A stretch of 64,000 bases of DNA, taken from NCBI RefSeq assembly GCF_000719285.1, contig NZ_JOFS01000008.1:124001-188000 (forward strand), read 5' to 3'. This DNA is from Streptomyces bicolor (GTDB taxonomy: Bacteria > Actinomycetota > Actinomycetes > Streptomycetales > Streptomycetaceae). The number at the start of each line of letters is the position of its first letter. The first letter of the stretch is position 1. Shown here in pieces: positions 25,325 to 33,730 of the stretch. A model generated the notes under the pieces. The model was not told the DNA's origin and did not search any database. It was given only the letters and a program-made list of their open reading frames with translations. A program made the translations under genes and the position numbers.

Positions 25325-26388
25325 CGTACGACGACGAAGTCGGCGAGTGCCGTGAACCGGTCCCGCACCTGCTCGGGCATGTCGACGGCGTCGAGGGCCT
25401 CGACGGCGATGGCGTGCTGACGGCGCGCCTCTTCGGCGGTCCACTCACGGCCGCCCGCCTCTTCGATGAGGGCGGCGCGGGCCGCGAACTCCTCCTCGGA
25501 GAAGTTCTCGAAGTCGCTGCTCTTGGCGTCGGCGGCGAGGATCTCGCCGAGCCGCTCGGAGGCGGAACCGCCCGCCGCGAGGGCGGCCACGACCGGCAGG
25601 GACTTCTTGCGCTGGCGCAGGTCGCTCCAGGTCTGCTTGCCGGTGGAGACCGGGTCGCCCCAGATGCCGAGCAGGTCGTCGACGGCCTGGAAGGCGAGGC
25701 CCAGGTGGTAGCCGTACTTCTCCAGGGTGTCGGCGGTACGCTCGTCCGCGCCGCCGAGCACCGCGCCGATGGAGCTGGCGCAGGCGAGCAGGGCACCGGT
25801 CTTGTTGCCTTCCATCTCCAGGCACTCCTCGACGCTGACCCGGTCGCGGTGCTCGTAGGAGATGTCCTGCGCCTGACCGTCGATCAGGGCCCGGGTGGCG
25901 GTGGTCAGCCGGCGGGTGGCGCGGCCGGCCTCGACGGTGCCGAGTTCGAGCAGGACCTCGTTGGCCAGGGCGAACAGAGCGTCACCGACGAGGATGGCCT
26001 GGGCGGGGCCGTGCACCTTCCAGACCGTGTCGCGGTGGCGGCGCTGTTCGTCGCCGTCCATCAGGTCGTCGTGCAGCAACGAGAAGTTGTGGACCAGCTC
26101 GACGGCGACGGCACCGGGGATGCCGACCTCGGGCGCGGCGCCGGTGACCTCGGCGGAGAGCACCGCGAGGGCGGGGCGTACGGCCTTGCCGCCGTCGCCG
26201 GCCGTGGGGTTGCCGTCGGCGTCGATCCAGCCGAAGTGGTAGGCGGAAACGGTGTCCATGGGAGGGGCCAGGCGGTCGATCGCCGCCCGCAGTACCGGGG
26301 TGGCCAGGGTCCTACCGCGCTCCAGGAGCGCGGTCACGTCCACCGCGGTCTCTCGAGCGGCCTTCTCGGCCGGGGGCACAGTGGGCAC
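25315..26388 (-). CDS. Polyprenyl diphosphate synthase (trans, IspA/IdsA type)
   Basis: 357 residues from GTG at 26388 (GAGGAGA 5 nt upstream). An ATG at 26451 overlapping the hpnE stop by one base (TGATG) would add 21 residues. The first Asp-rich motif is LLHDDLMDGDEQRRHRD, and the second is reduced to VDDLLGIWGD, which is common in actinobacterial members. Other features are GGKAVRPALAVLSAE and EGNKTGALL. It condenses IPP with allylic diphosphates; in this operon it should make farnesyl diphosphate for squalene synthesis, though geranylgeranyl diphosphate cannot be excluded. Confidence 0.9.
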   Translation of the reverse strand: MPTVPPAEKAARETAVDVTALLERGRTLATPVLRAAIDRLAPPMDTVSAYHFGWIDADGNPTAGDGGKAVRPALAVLSAEVTGAAPEVGIPGAVAVELVHNFSLLHDDLMDGDEQRRHRDTVWKVHGPAQAILVGDALFALANEVLLELGTVEAGRATRRLTTATRALIDGQAQDISYEHRDRVSVEECLEMEGNKTGALLACASSIGAVLGGADERTADTLEKYGYHLGLAFQAVDDLLGIWGDPVSTGKQTWSDLRQRKKSLPVVAALAAGGSASERLGEILAADAKSSDFENFSEEEFAARAALIEEAGGREWTAEEARRQHAIAVEALDAVDMPEQVRDRFTALADFVVVRKR

Positions 26389-26450
26389 AGTCTCTCCTCT
26401 TGTTGCGGTACCGGGGGTGCGGGGGTCTGCCGCGCCGAGCTGATGGATCA

Positions 26451-27875
26451 TCAGGCCGCCTCTTCCACGTCGAAGAGGTGACTCGGGCGGGGCCGGCCCA
26501 GGGCGCTCAGCGCGGCGCCCGCCGCACTCACGCCACTGCGGACCGCACTCTCCATGGTCGCGGGCCACCCTGTGGCGGTCCACGCTCCGGCCAGGTAGAG
26601 GCCGGGGGCCTTGGTACGGGCGCCGGGCCGCAGCCGCCCGACGCCGGGGGTGGGGGCGAACGTCGCGGTGCGCTCCCTGGTCACGAAGAAATCCCTCACC
26701 TGCGCGCCGCGTGCCCTGGGCAACAGCCGTTCCAGTTCGGGCAGATAGCGCTCGCGCAGCTCGGCGACGGGTTCGTCGATCTCGTCCTGCGCCGCCGACT
26801 GGGACAGGGCGAGGTACTGGCCGTCCCGCAGGCCGGAGGCCTCGGTCCGGTCGAAGACCCACTGCACGGGGGTGCCGAGGGCCGCGAAGAACGGACGGCT
26901 GAGGACCTTGCGGTCGTACACGACATGGACGTTGAGGATCGGCGCGGTACCGATCTCGAGGAGCTGCTCCGGCGCGTCGAGCGCACCCTCGGGCAGCAGG
27001 TCGTACGCCTCGCGCTGCGCCACGGCGAGCACGACGGCGTCCGCCTGAAGCGTCTCGCCGGGAACCTGGACGCTCCAACGTCCGTTCTCGTCAGTGGAGA
27101 TGGAGGTGACGCGTGTACGGACCTCGATACGAACGCCCGCCGAGTCGAGCGCCTTGCGGGCCAGCCGGTCGTGCAGTTCGCCCAGCGGGACGCGCGCCCA
27201 GCCGATGTCGGCCGCGCCCGGGTCGGACAGCAGACCGGTCTTGAACACCATCGCGGCGAGCCCCAGCGAGGCGTCGCCCGCGACCGCGTTGAGGGTGGCG
27301 ACCCCGACCAGGTCCCACAGGGCCTCGATGGCACGCGCCGACTGACCGTGCGTGGTCAGCCAGCTGCCGAAGTCCTGCGTGTCCAGGGTCGGATCGGCGA
27401 GGTCGAGCCCCTGGAGCGCGAGCGCGGCACGACCGACCTTGGCACGCTCGGCGAGTGACAGATGCGGGTACGTCGCCAGGCTCCGGCCCAGGTGCAGGGG
27501 TACGGGCAGCGCGTCGCGCCGCAGTCTGCCGAGCCGTCGGCCCTCGGGCCGCGCCAGGTCGAGCACGGGCACGTCGAGGCGATCCTGCAACGGTGCCAGC
27601 GACGTCCCCTCGATGCGGTCGAGGAACCAGCGGTAGGCGGTGCAGCAGCGCAGGTACACGTGCTGTCCGTTGTCGACGGTGAGTTCGCCGCGCTGGAAGG
27701 AGAAGGCCAGGCCACCAAGCCGCGGGCGACCCTCGATCAGGGTGACGCGCACCCCGGCGTCGGCGAGCGCGAGCGCGGCGGTGATGCCGGCGAGCCCGCC
27801 GCCGACCACGACGGCGGTCCCGGAGCGTCCGGGGATGTCCGCGAGCGACTCTTCGGGCCGCATGCCGTCGGTCAT
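26451..27875 (-). CDS. hpnE: Hydroxysqualene dehydroxylase HpnE
   Basis: 474 residues, FAD-dependent amine-oxidase/phytoene-desaturase fold. N-terminal dinucleotide site VVVGGGLAGITAALALADAGV, then GGLAFSFQRGELTVDNGQHVYLRCC, and a C-terminal FAD-contact segment GLYLAGAWTATGWPATMESAV. In the HpnCDE route it reduces hydroxysqualene to squalene, replacing classic squalene synthase. The start overlaps the small frame upstream by 4 nt (ATGA) and its own stop overlaps the next frame by one base, so the whole stretch is tightly coupled. Confidence 0.94.
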   Translation of the reverse strand: MTDGMRPEESLADIPGRSGTAVVVGGGLAGITAALALADAGVRVTLIEGRPRLGGLAFSFQRGELTVDNGQHVYLRCCTAYRWFLDRIEGTSLAPLQDRLDVPVLDLARPEGRRLGRLRRDALPVPLHLGRSLATYPHLSLAERAKVGRAALALQGLDLADPTLDTQDFGSWLTTHGQSARAIEALWDLVGVATLNAVAGDASLGLAAMVFKTGLLSDPGAADIGWARVPLGELHDRLARKALDSAGVRIEVRTRVTSISTDENGRWSVQVPGETLQADAVVLAVAQREAYDLLPEGALDAPEQLLEIGTAPILNVHVVYDRKVLSRPFFAALGTPVQWVFDRTEASGLRDGQYLALSQSAAQDEIDEPVAELRERYLPELERLLPRARGAQVRDFFVTRERTATFAPTPGVGRLRPGARTKAPGLYLAGAWTATGWPATMESAVRSGVSAAGAALSALGRPRPSHLFDVEEAA

Positions 27876-28015
27876 CGTGCACCCTCCCCTGCGCGACCGC
27901 GGTGCCGGTGCTCGAACGCCGCACGGCCGGCCGTCTCAGTCAGGGACGCGGCCCGGCAGCGGAGGGTTGCCCGCCACTTTTCGCCGGTGGCATCACCTTG
28001 GACCGGAATGTCCAT
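27872..28015 (-). CDS. 47-residue small protein between hpnD and hpnE (DUF6380-like)
   Basis: A 48-codon frame exactly fills the gap between hpnD and hpnE. Its ATG shares a base with the hpnD stop (TGATG at 28015), and its TGA overlaps the hpnE ATG (ATGA at 27872-27875). The product starts MDIPVQGDATGEKWRATLRC and ends with an Arg/His/Gly-rich tail (EHRHRGRAGEGAR); it is basic, with no membrane helix. From memory it resembles the DUF6380 small-protein family of Streptomyces hopanoid operons. Function unknown. The double overlap copies the other junctions of this operon, which argues strongly that it is translated. Confidence 0.78.
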   Translation of the reverse strand: MDIPVQGDATGEKWRATLRCRAASLTETAGRAAFEHRHRGRAGEGAR

Positions 28016-28965
28016 CAGGCGCGCCTCCTGACGGTACGACGGCCGGCATGCCGGGCGTCCAGACCGCTCAGACCGCGCACGGCGACGTAGGCCTTCTCGC
28101 GCCCGGGCAGGGAGACCCGGCCGCGCAGCACGGCCGCCGGGTCGCGCTCGATGCGGTCGAGGAGGCGGCGGTAGATGCCGGCCATGGCGGCGACACAGGC
28201 ACCGCTGCGCCGGTCGAGCATCGGGAGCAGCCGGTAGCCCTCGGCGAAAAGGGCGCGGGCCCGACGCACTTCGAAGTGCACGAGGCCCGCGAAGTCGGAG
28301 CCCTCCGGTGGTGTCGGCCCGCTGAATCCTGACGAGCAGCCGAATTTGGCGAGGTCGTCGGAGGGCAGATAGACGCGCCCGCCCTCGGCGTCCTCGCGGA
28401 CGTCCCGCAGGATGTTGGTGAGTTGCAGCGCGAGCCCGAGCGTGTCGGCATACTCCGGCGCGCGCTCGGCGCCGCGCGCCCCCGGTTCCGTGCCGAACAC
28501 ACCGAGCGAGAGGCGCCCGATGGCGCCGGCGACACAGCGGCAGTAGACCTTCAGATCGTCCCAGGTCTCGTAGGTCTCCCCGCGCACGTCCATCAGGACA
28601 CCGTCGATGAGCTCGTCCAGTCCGCCGAGCGGGATGGGGAAGGTGCCGGCGGCGTGGGCGAGGGCCACGGCCACGGGGTCGATGTCGTCCTCGTCGACCG
28701 CCCGGTCGCGGACCCGGGTCAGCAGCTCCCGGGTTTCCTCGAGTCTGGCGGCCTTGACCTCGCCGGTCAGCGCGCCGTCGCCGATGTCGTCGACGCGGCG
28801 CGAGAACGCGTACAACGCGGACATCGCGCGGCGCTTGGGCGTGGGCAGCAGGCGGATGCCGTAGGCGAAGTTACGGGCCTGCCGTCCGGTGACGGCCTCG
28901 CAGTAGCTGTAGGCGGCGAGTACCGGTGCGGACACGTGTGGTGCAGACTCCACGGTCCGGATCAC
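28015..28965 (-). CDS. hpnD: Presqualene diphosphate synthase HpnD
   Basis: 316 residues of the squalene/phytoene synthase fold. Substrate-binding Asp-rich motifs are RRVDDIGDG near residue 50 and NILRDVREDAEGGRVYLP near 180. Also typical are ARNFAYGIRLLP and YCRCVAGAIGRLS. It joins two farnesyl diphosphates to presqualene diphosphate. The start overlaps the hpnC stop by 4 nt. Confidence 0.95.
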   Translation of the reverse strand: MIRTVESAPHVSAPVLAAYSYCEAVTGRQARNFAYGIRLLPTPKRRAMSALYAFSRRVDDIGDGALTGEVKAARLEETRELLTRVRDRAVDEDDIDPVAVALAHAAGTFPIPLGGLDELIDGVLMDVRGETYETWDDLKVYCRCVAGAIGRLSLGVFGTEPGARGAERAPEYADTLGLALQLTNILRDVREDAEGGRVYLPSDDLAKFGCSSGFSGPTPPEGSDFAGLVHFEVRRARALFAEGYRLLPMLDRRSGACVAAMAGIYRRLLDRIERDPAAVLRGRVSLPGREKAYVAVRGLSGLDARHAGRRTVRRRA

Positions 28966-29861
28966 CCCTCTCCTCGCAGAGTCACGCCCACCTCGCGCAG
29001 CAGTTGGAGCTTGCTCGCCTTGGGCGGGCCGGGAAGTACGTCGTATTCGGCGGCGGCGATCGCGCGGATCGCCGCCCTTCCCCCCGCCACGAAACCCGCG
29101 AGCAGCAGCTTGAGCCTGCCGTGGACGCTACCCACCAGGGGGGTGCCTTCATTCAGGAGGCTTTGGGCACGTTCGGCTTCATATGCAACCAGCGCGCGCA
29201 CCGATGCGCCCGCTGTTTTCACCGACAGATCGGTTTCCTGGACGTGAAAGCGCTTCATGTCCTGGGCCGGCAGATAGATCCGGTCACGGCCGAGGTCCTC
29301 GGCGATGTCCTGAAGGTGCTCGACGATCTGAAGTGCCGTGCACACCGCGTCGGAGCGGCGGATCCGCTCGGGGGTCTCGGTGCCGGTGACGGCGAGGACG
29401 AGACGGCCGACGGGGTTGGCGGACAGTTCGCAGTAGGCAAGGAGATCGTCGTAGGTCTCGTACCGCCCGACGAGCTGGTCCTGGCGGTTGGCGGCGATCA
29501 GGCCGAGGAAGGGCTCGGGGGTCAGCGAGCGGCGGCGGACGGTCGGCTGCAGGCGGCGGAGCAGCGGGTGGCGCGGGGTGCCGTCGAAGACCCGGCGCAG
29601 GTCGGCCTCGAAGGCATCGAGCAGGACCAGGCGGTCCTCGGCGTCCGCGGCCGACACGCCGAGCAGCCGGGCGTCGGCGCCGCCGGGGGCGAGATCGCCG
29701 TCACCGATGTCGTCGACGAGGCGGGCGAAGCCGTAGACGGCCATGAGGTCGGCGCGCCAGGCCCTGGGCAGGAAGAACGGCGCGACGGGGAAGTTCTCCG
29801 CGGCGGCCTTGTCGAGCGTGCCGCGCTCCGGGTCACCCGCGCCCCCGGCCGGTCCCGTCAC
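28962..29861 (-). CDS. hpnC: Hydroxysqualene synthase HpnC
   Basis: 299 residues, first gene of the hopanoid operon. Features are ENFPVAPFFLPRAWRADLMAVYGFARLVDDIGD (first Asp-rich motif), YCELSANPVGRLVLAVTG and the second motif LQDIAEDLGRDRIYLP. HpnC converts presqualene diphosphate to hydroxysqualene, which HpnE then reduces. The operon promoter should lie in 29862-30179. Confidence 0.95.
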   Translation of the reverse strand: MTGPAGGAGDPERGTLDKAAAENFPVAPFFLPRAWRADLMAVYGFARLVDDIGDGDLAPGGADARLLGVSAADAEDRLVLLDAFEADLRRVFDGTPRHPLLRRLQPTVRRRSLTPEPFLGLIAANRQDQLVGRYETYDDLLAYCELSANPVGRLVLAVTGTETPERIRRSDAVCTALQIVEHLQDIAEDLGRDRIYLPAQDMKRFHVQETDLSVKTAGASVRALVAYEAERAQSLLNEGTPLVGSVHGRLKLLLAGFVAGGRAAIRAIAAAEYDVLPGPPKASKLQLLREVGVTLRGEG

Positions 29862-30179
29862 CGTTGACTGCCCGGGGCGGGGACGGCACAGGCTACTGCG
29901 TTGACCTGGGGAGTTTCCATAGCCATTGCCGTCACATCTCCCGTTCTACACCGCCGACCCAATGCATACTATTTCGGACACGCCGCCCAGCCGCCCGCAC
30001 CGCGGCCCCAGGGAAGGTGGCGTTCCTTATCGCCCTACTTGCCGCGTTTCGGTACCGGTACAGCTTACGTTGTACAACGAGGCCGGGCCTGTGGGGGTGT
30101 CCTGCGCATCACAACAACACACCGATTGGCGCCAAGATTCCTCAAACCGACCGGAGTTGACGTTTCCTTTGCAGACGCG
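29862..30179. other. Regulatory gap upstream of the hopanoid operon, with palindromes
   Basis: About 390 nt separate hpnC from the ABC exporter. The stretch is less G/C-rich than the genes. It contains a perfect 10-bp palindrome GTACCGGTAC (30052-30061) and, 6 nt further, a perfect 12-bp palindrome CGTTGTACAACG (30068-30079). Both look like operator half-site pairs and lie about 200 nt upstream of hpnC. No clear -35/-10 pair could be fixed on the minus strand, and no small gene or RNA was seen. Confidence 0.55.
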
Positions 30180-30210
30180 GGGCCCCGCCGGGGCAGTTCC
30201 GGCGGGGCCC
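30180..30210 (-). terminator. Terminator of the exporter cluster
   Basis: A perfect 12-bp G/C stem (GGGCCCCGCCGG with its complement) and 7-nt loop, about 40 nt past the stop of the ABC ATPase gene on the minus strand. It closes the 30-37 kb cluster before the hopanoid promoter. Confidence 0.82.
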
Positions 30211-30250
30211 GGGGAAGCGTGCTGGGCCGGACGGCCCATGTCCGGGTGGA

Positions 30251-31030
30251 CTACTTGCCCGTGAACTTCTCGTACTCCTTGAGGACCTCGTCCGTCGGTC
30301 CGTCCATGCGCAGCTCGCCACGTTCCAGCCACAGGACGCGGTTGCAGGTGTCTCGGATCGACTTGTTGTTGTGACTGACGAGGAACACGGTGCCGGCTTC
30401 CTTGCGCAGCTCGCGGATGCGTTCCTCGGAGCGCTTCTGGAACTTGCGGTCGCCGGTGGCCAGCGCCTCGTCGATCATGAGGACGTCGTGGTCCTTGGCG
30501 GCGGCGATGGAGAAGCGCAGCCGGGCCGCCATGCCGGAGGAGTACGTGCGCATCGGCAGGGTGATGAAGTCGCCCTTCTCGTTGATGCCCGAGAAGTCGA
30601 CGATCCCCTGGTAGCGCTCCTTGATCTGCTCGCGGGACATCCCCATGGCGAGCCCGCCCAATATGACGTTGCGCTCGCCGGTCAGGTCGTTCATCAGCGC
30701 CGCGTTCACGCCCAGCAGTGAGGGCTGGCCGTCGGTGTAGACCTTGCCCTTCTCCGGCGGGAGCAGACCGGCGATGGCCCGCAGCAGGGTGGACTTGCCG
30801 GAGCCGTTGGAGCCGATCAGGCCGATGGCCTCGCCGCGGTAGGCGACGAAGGAGACCCCGCGGACGGCGTGCACCTTGCGGACCCCGCGTTCCTCGCCCC
30901 GCTTGAGGATGCGGCTGAGGGCGGCGGTGGCGCTGCCCTTGCCGGTCTTGGCGCCGTTGACGCGGTAGACGATGTGCAGCTCGTCCGCGATGACGGTGGG
31001 AATGCGCGCGTCGGTGTTCTGCTCAGCCAC
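30251..31030 (-). CDS. ABC exporter ATP-binding protein (TagH/Wzt-like)
   Basis: 259 residues. An N-terminal extension is followed by HAVRGVSFVAYRGEAIGLIG, Walker A GSNGSGKST, the signature region YSSGMAARLRFS, Walker B DHDVLMIDEALATGD and the H-loop VFLVSHNNKS. The long gap before Walker A and the signature form match the ABC-2 polysaccharide/teichoic-acid exporter subgroup (TagH, Wzt, RfbB). It powers the permease encoded just upstream (8-nt overlap). It presumably exports the glycolipid or polymer made by the enzymes at 32-37 kb. Confidence 0.92.
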   Translation of the reverse strand: MAEQNTDARIPTVIADELHIVYRVNGAKTGKGSATAALSRILKRGEERGVRKVHAVRGVSFVAYRGEAIGLIGSNGSGKSTLLRAIAGLLPPEKGKVYTDGQPSLLGVNAALMNDLTGERNVILGGLAMGMSREQIKERYQGIVDFSGINEKGDFITLPMRTYSSGMAARLRFSIAAAKDHDVLMIDEALATGDRKFQKRSEERIRELRKEAGTVFLVSHNNKSIRDTCNRVLWLERGELRMDGPTDEVLKEYEKFTGK

Positions 31031-31952
31031 GGCCGTACCTCTCCTCCGCCTTCCAGAAGTACACGAAGCCGCCCGCCGCGAACAGCACGGCCCAGCCGAG
31101 CGCGACCGCCCAGACGTGGTCGGGGAGGTTCGAGGAGCCGTAGCCGTCGATGAGCGCGAAGCGCATCAGGTCCATGTAGACCGCGGCCGGGTTCCACTGC
31201 AGGACGTCGGCGATCCACGCCGGCTTGTCCTTGAGCATGACCGGGATGGAGAACATCACGCCGGACGCGTACATCCACGTACGCATCACGAACGGCATGA
31301 GCTGCGCGAGGTCCGGCGTCTTGGCGCCCGCCCGGGCCATGATCATCGCCAGGCCGGTGTTGAAGAAGAACTGCAGGACCAGCACGGGGACGATCAGCAG
31401 CCAGGACATGGCCGGGTAGCTGCCGAAGATCAGTGCCACGGCGAACAGCACGATCATCGAGTACAGCAGCTGCTGGAGCTGCTGCAGCGCGAAGGAGATC
31501 GGCAGTGAGGCGCGCGGGAAGTGCAGGGCGCGGACCAGGCCGAGGTTGCCGGAGATCGCGCGGACGCCGGCCATCACCGAGCTCTGGGTGAAGGTGAACA
31601 CGAAGACGCCCGTGACCAGGAACGGGACGTACACCTCGCGGTTCATGCCCCGGTCGGCCTCGAGGATCAGGCCGAAGATGAAGAAGTACACGGCCGCGTT
31701 GAGCAGCGGGGTGGCCACCTGCCAGAGCTGCCCGAGCTTCGCCTGGCTGTACTGGGCGGTCAGCTTCGCCCGCGAGAACGCGAGGATGAAGTGCCGCCGG
31801 TCCCAGAGCTGGCGGATGTACTCGAACAGCGAGGGACGGGCGCCGCTGACGGCCAGCCCGTACTTGGCGGCGAGCTGGGCCGCCGTGAGTCCCTCGTCGG
31901 GCGACGGAGGCGCGCTCACCGCGACTCCTCCGTCGTGCGTTGTCTCACTCAC
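31023..31952 (-). CDS. ABC-2 type exporter permease (TagG/Wzm-like)
   Basis: 309 residues beginning with GTG at 31952. A cytoplasmic N-terminus (to about 50) ends in the amphipathic LWDRRHFILAFSRAKLTAQY, which is typical of Wzm/TagG permeases. Six membrane helices follow, for example LLNAAVYFFIFGLIL, FLVTGVFVFTFTQSSV and LLYSMIVLFAVALIFG. Partner of the ATPase immediately downstream. Substrates of this subgroup are lipid-linked polysaccharides, teichoic acids or similar phospho-glycans. Confidence 0.92.
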   Translation of the reverse strand: MSETTHDGGVAVSAPPSPDEGLTAAQLAAKYGLAVSGARPSLFEYIRQLWDRRHFILAFSRAKLTAQYSQAKLGQLWQVATPLLNAAVYFFIFGLILEADRGMNREVYVPFLVTGVFVFTFTQSSVMAGVRAISGNLGLVRALHFPRASLPISFALQQLQQLLYSMIVLFAVALIFGSYPAMSWLLIVPVLVLQFFFNTGLAMIMARAGAKTPDLAQLMPFVMRTWMYASGVMFSIPVMLKDKPAWIADVLQWNPAAVYMDLMRFALIDGYGSSNLPDHVWAVALGWAVLFAAGGFVYFWKAEERYGRG

Positions 31953-32048
31953 CAGTTGAAACTTTCGTCTTCGAGATGCGCAGCCTGTGCGGGCATGGCA
32001 TGAACCTGGGGCCGGGTTGCAGCCCGGGGGCTCTCAGGACCGAGCTTG

Positions 32049-32945
32049 TCAGATGACGGGAGGTCGGCCCAGTCGAGTCAGCCGCCACACCGTACGCCAC
32101 TTCATGGGCCTGCGGGGACCGCACGGGGAGGTCCAGCCTTCCCGGAAACCTCCGAACCATGCCCGAAGGGCGGGGCGGGAGGGCCGGCGGGCGAGGGTGA
32201 GCAGCATCCAGACGCCCAGATAGACCGGGACGAGGGGGGCGGGGAGGTTGCGGCGGGCGAGCCAGACTCGGTTGCGGGCGACCATGCGGTGGTAGACCGC
32301 GTGCCGCGAGGGCGCGGTCGTGGGGTGGTACAGCACCATGTCGGACCGGTAGTCGATCATCCAGCCCGAGTCGAGGGCCCGCCATGCCAGGTCGGTTTCC
32401 TCATGGGCGTAGAAGAACTCGTCCGGCAGTCCGCCGACTTCGGCGAAGACCTGAGTGCGGACGGCGTTGGCGCCGCCGAGGAAGGTGGTGACCCGGGACG
32501 AGCGCATCGGGTCCGAGGCGCGCAGTCGGGGAACGTGGCGGCGCTGGGTGACACCGGTGTCCGGGTCGGCGATGCGGAAGCTGATGATGCCGAGCTTCTG
32601 GTCGGCTTCGAAAGCCTCGCGGCACAGCTCGGCGGTGTCGTGGTGGGCGAGGAGGCCGTCGTCGTCGAGGAACAGCAGTATGTCGACGTCCCGGCCGCTG
32701 GGGCCGAAGGCCTCTATGCCTACGTTGCGGCCGCCGGGGATGCCGAGGTTCTCGGGCAGCTCGATCGTGCGGACGCCCTCGGGGACGTCCGGGACCGGGG
32801 AGCCGTTGCCGACCACGACCACCTCGACCGGCTCGCCGTCCTGCTTGGCGACCGAGTCGAGGAGGGCACGCAGCTCGTCGGGGCGGTTACCCATGGTGAT
32901 GACGACCGCGCCGACCTTCGGTGAGGATGCCGGTGACTTGCCCAT
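32049..32945 (-). CDS. Family-2 glycosyltransferase
   Basis: 298 residues from ATG at 32945; a GTG at 32954 overlapping the previous stop is an alternative. GT-A fold with VGAVVITMGNRPDELRALLDS, a metal-binding DDD (LLFLDDDGLLA), GGRNVGIEA and a C-terminal catalytic region FYAHEETDLAWRALDSGW. The last 60 residues contain a hydrophobic helix (PVYLGVWMLLTLA), so it may associate with the membrane. It probably adds a sugar to the lipid or polymer made by the neighbouring CDP-alcohol enzymes. 96 nt separate it from the exporter genes. Confidence 0.92.
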   Translation of the reverse strand: MGKSPASSPKVGAVVITMGNRPDELRALLDSVAKQDGEPVEVVVVGNGSPVPDVPEGVRTIELPENLGIPGGRNVGIEAFGPSGRDVDILLFLDDDGLLAHHDTAELCREAFEADQKLGIISFRIADPDTGVTQRRHVPRLRASDPMRSSRVTTFLGGANAVRTQVFAEVGGLPDEFFYAHEETDLAWRALDSGWMIDYRSDMVLYHPTTAPSRHAVYHRMVARNRVWLARRNLPAPLVPVYLGVWMLLTLARRPSRPALRAWFGGFREGWTSPCGPRRPMKWRTVWRLTRLGRPPVI

Positions 32946-32950
32946 GCCGC

Positions 32951-33730
32951 TCACTTCAGCCTGCTCGAGGCCAGGATGGAGACGAGGTGCAGCAGGGTCT
33001 GGAGCAGCGCGATGCCGGCCAGCACCGCGACGCCGAGCCGGGAGAAGAACAGGTCGCCGCGCATCTGGTCGGCGATCGCCAGGGCCAGGATCAGCAGGGA
33101 CGCCTCGATGCCGAGGATCAGCCGGTGGAACTTGAGGGCGGCGGCGGCCTTGCGGGCCAGCGCCATGCCGGAGGTGCGCATCTCGGAGGCGGCTTCCTTG
33201 ACCGGCGGCTTCCCGGCCTGGTGCCGGGCGACGCCGACCAGGTCGGTCTCGGCCTTGATCAGGATGGCGCCGAGAGCGGCCAGCGTCCCGAGGAAGGCCC
33301 ACAGCCAGTCGATACGGCCGCTGCCCCACAGGTCGGCGGCGCGCAGGCCGAAGCCGACGAGCACGGCGGCGTCGGTGAGGTAGGCGCCGACGCGGTCCAG
33401 GTAGACGCCGTTCAGCGAGTACTGCTTCTTCCAGCGCGCGATCTCGCCGTCGACGCAGTCCAGCAGCAGATACAGCTGGACGCACACCACGCCGAGCACG
33501 GCACCCGCGATCCCCGGCACCAGCAGGGCAGGGGCCGCGAGCACACCGAAGACGGTCATCAGGTACGTGAGCTGGTTGGGCGTGACCCTGGTGTTCACCA
33601 GGTAGCGGTCGACCCGCAGGGACACCTCGCGCATGTAGAGGCGTCCCATCCAGTGCTCACCGCTGCGCCGGTCCTTCACCCCCGCGGGGTGAACGACGGG
33701 GCGGAGTTCAGCTACCGATGGCCTTGACAT
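32951..33730 (-). CDS. CDP-alcohol phosphotransferase, membrane enzyme
   Basis: 259 residues, about six membrane helices. The family motif is visible as DGEIARWKKQYSLNGVYLD, matching DG-x2-AR-x8-G-x3-D. The final Asp of the standard DxxxD pair is replaced: after YLD the fourth residue onward is Ala (RVGA), with an Asp only four residues later (YLTD). That position is thought to be the catalytic base, so the chemistry or motif spacing may differ. The enzyme would transfer a phospho-alcohol from CDP to an acceptor hydroxyl. It overlaps the dehydrogenase gene upstream by 23 nt. Confidence 0.88.
   Translation of the reverse strand: MSRPSVAELRPVVHPAGVKDRRSGEHWMGRLYMREVSLRVDRYLVNTRVTPNQLTYLMTVFGVLAAPALLVPGIAGAVLGVVCVQLYLLLDCVDGEIARWKKQYSLNGVYLDRVGAYLTDAAVLVGFGLRAADLWGSGRIDWLWAFLGTLAALGAILIKAETDLVGVARHQAGKPPVKEAASEMRTSGMALARKAAAALKFHRLILGIEASLLILALAIADQMRGDLFFSRLGVAVLAGIALLQTLLHLVSILASSRLK

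Noticed and set aside
32011..32036. Hairpin CCGGG-TTGCAG-CCCGG between the glycosyltransferase and the ABC permease
   Set aside because: The stem is only 5 bp and the genes appear to be one operon, so a terminator is not supported.
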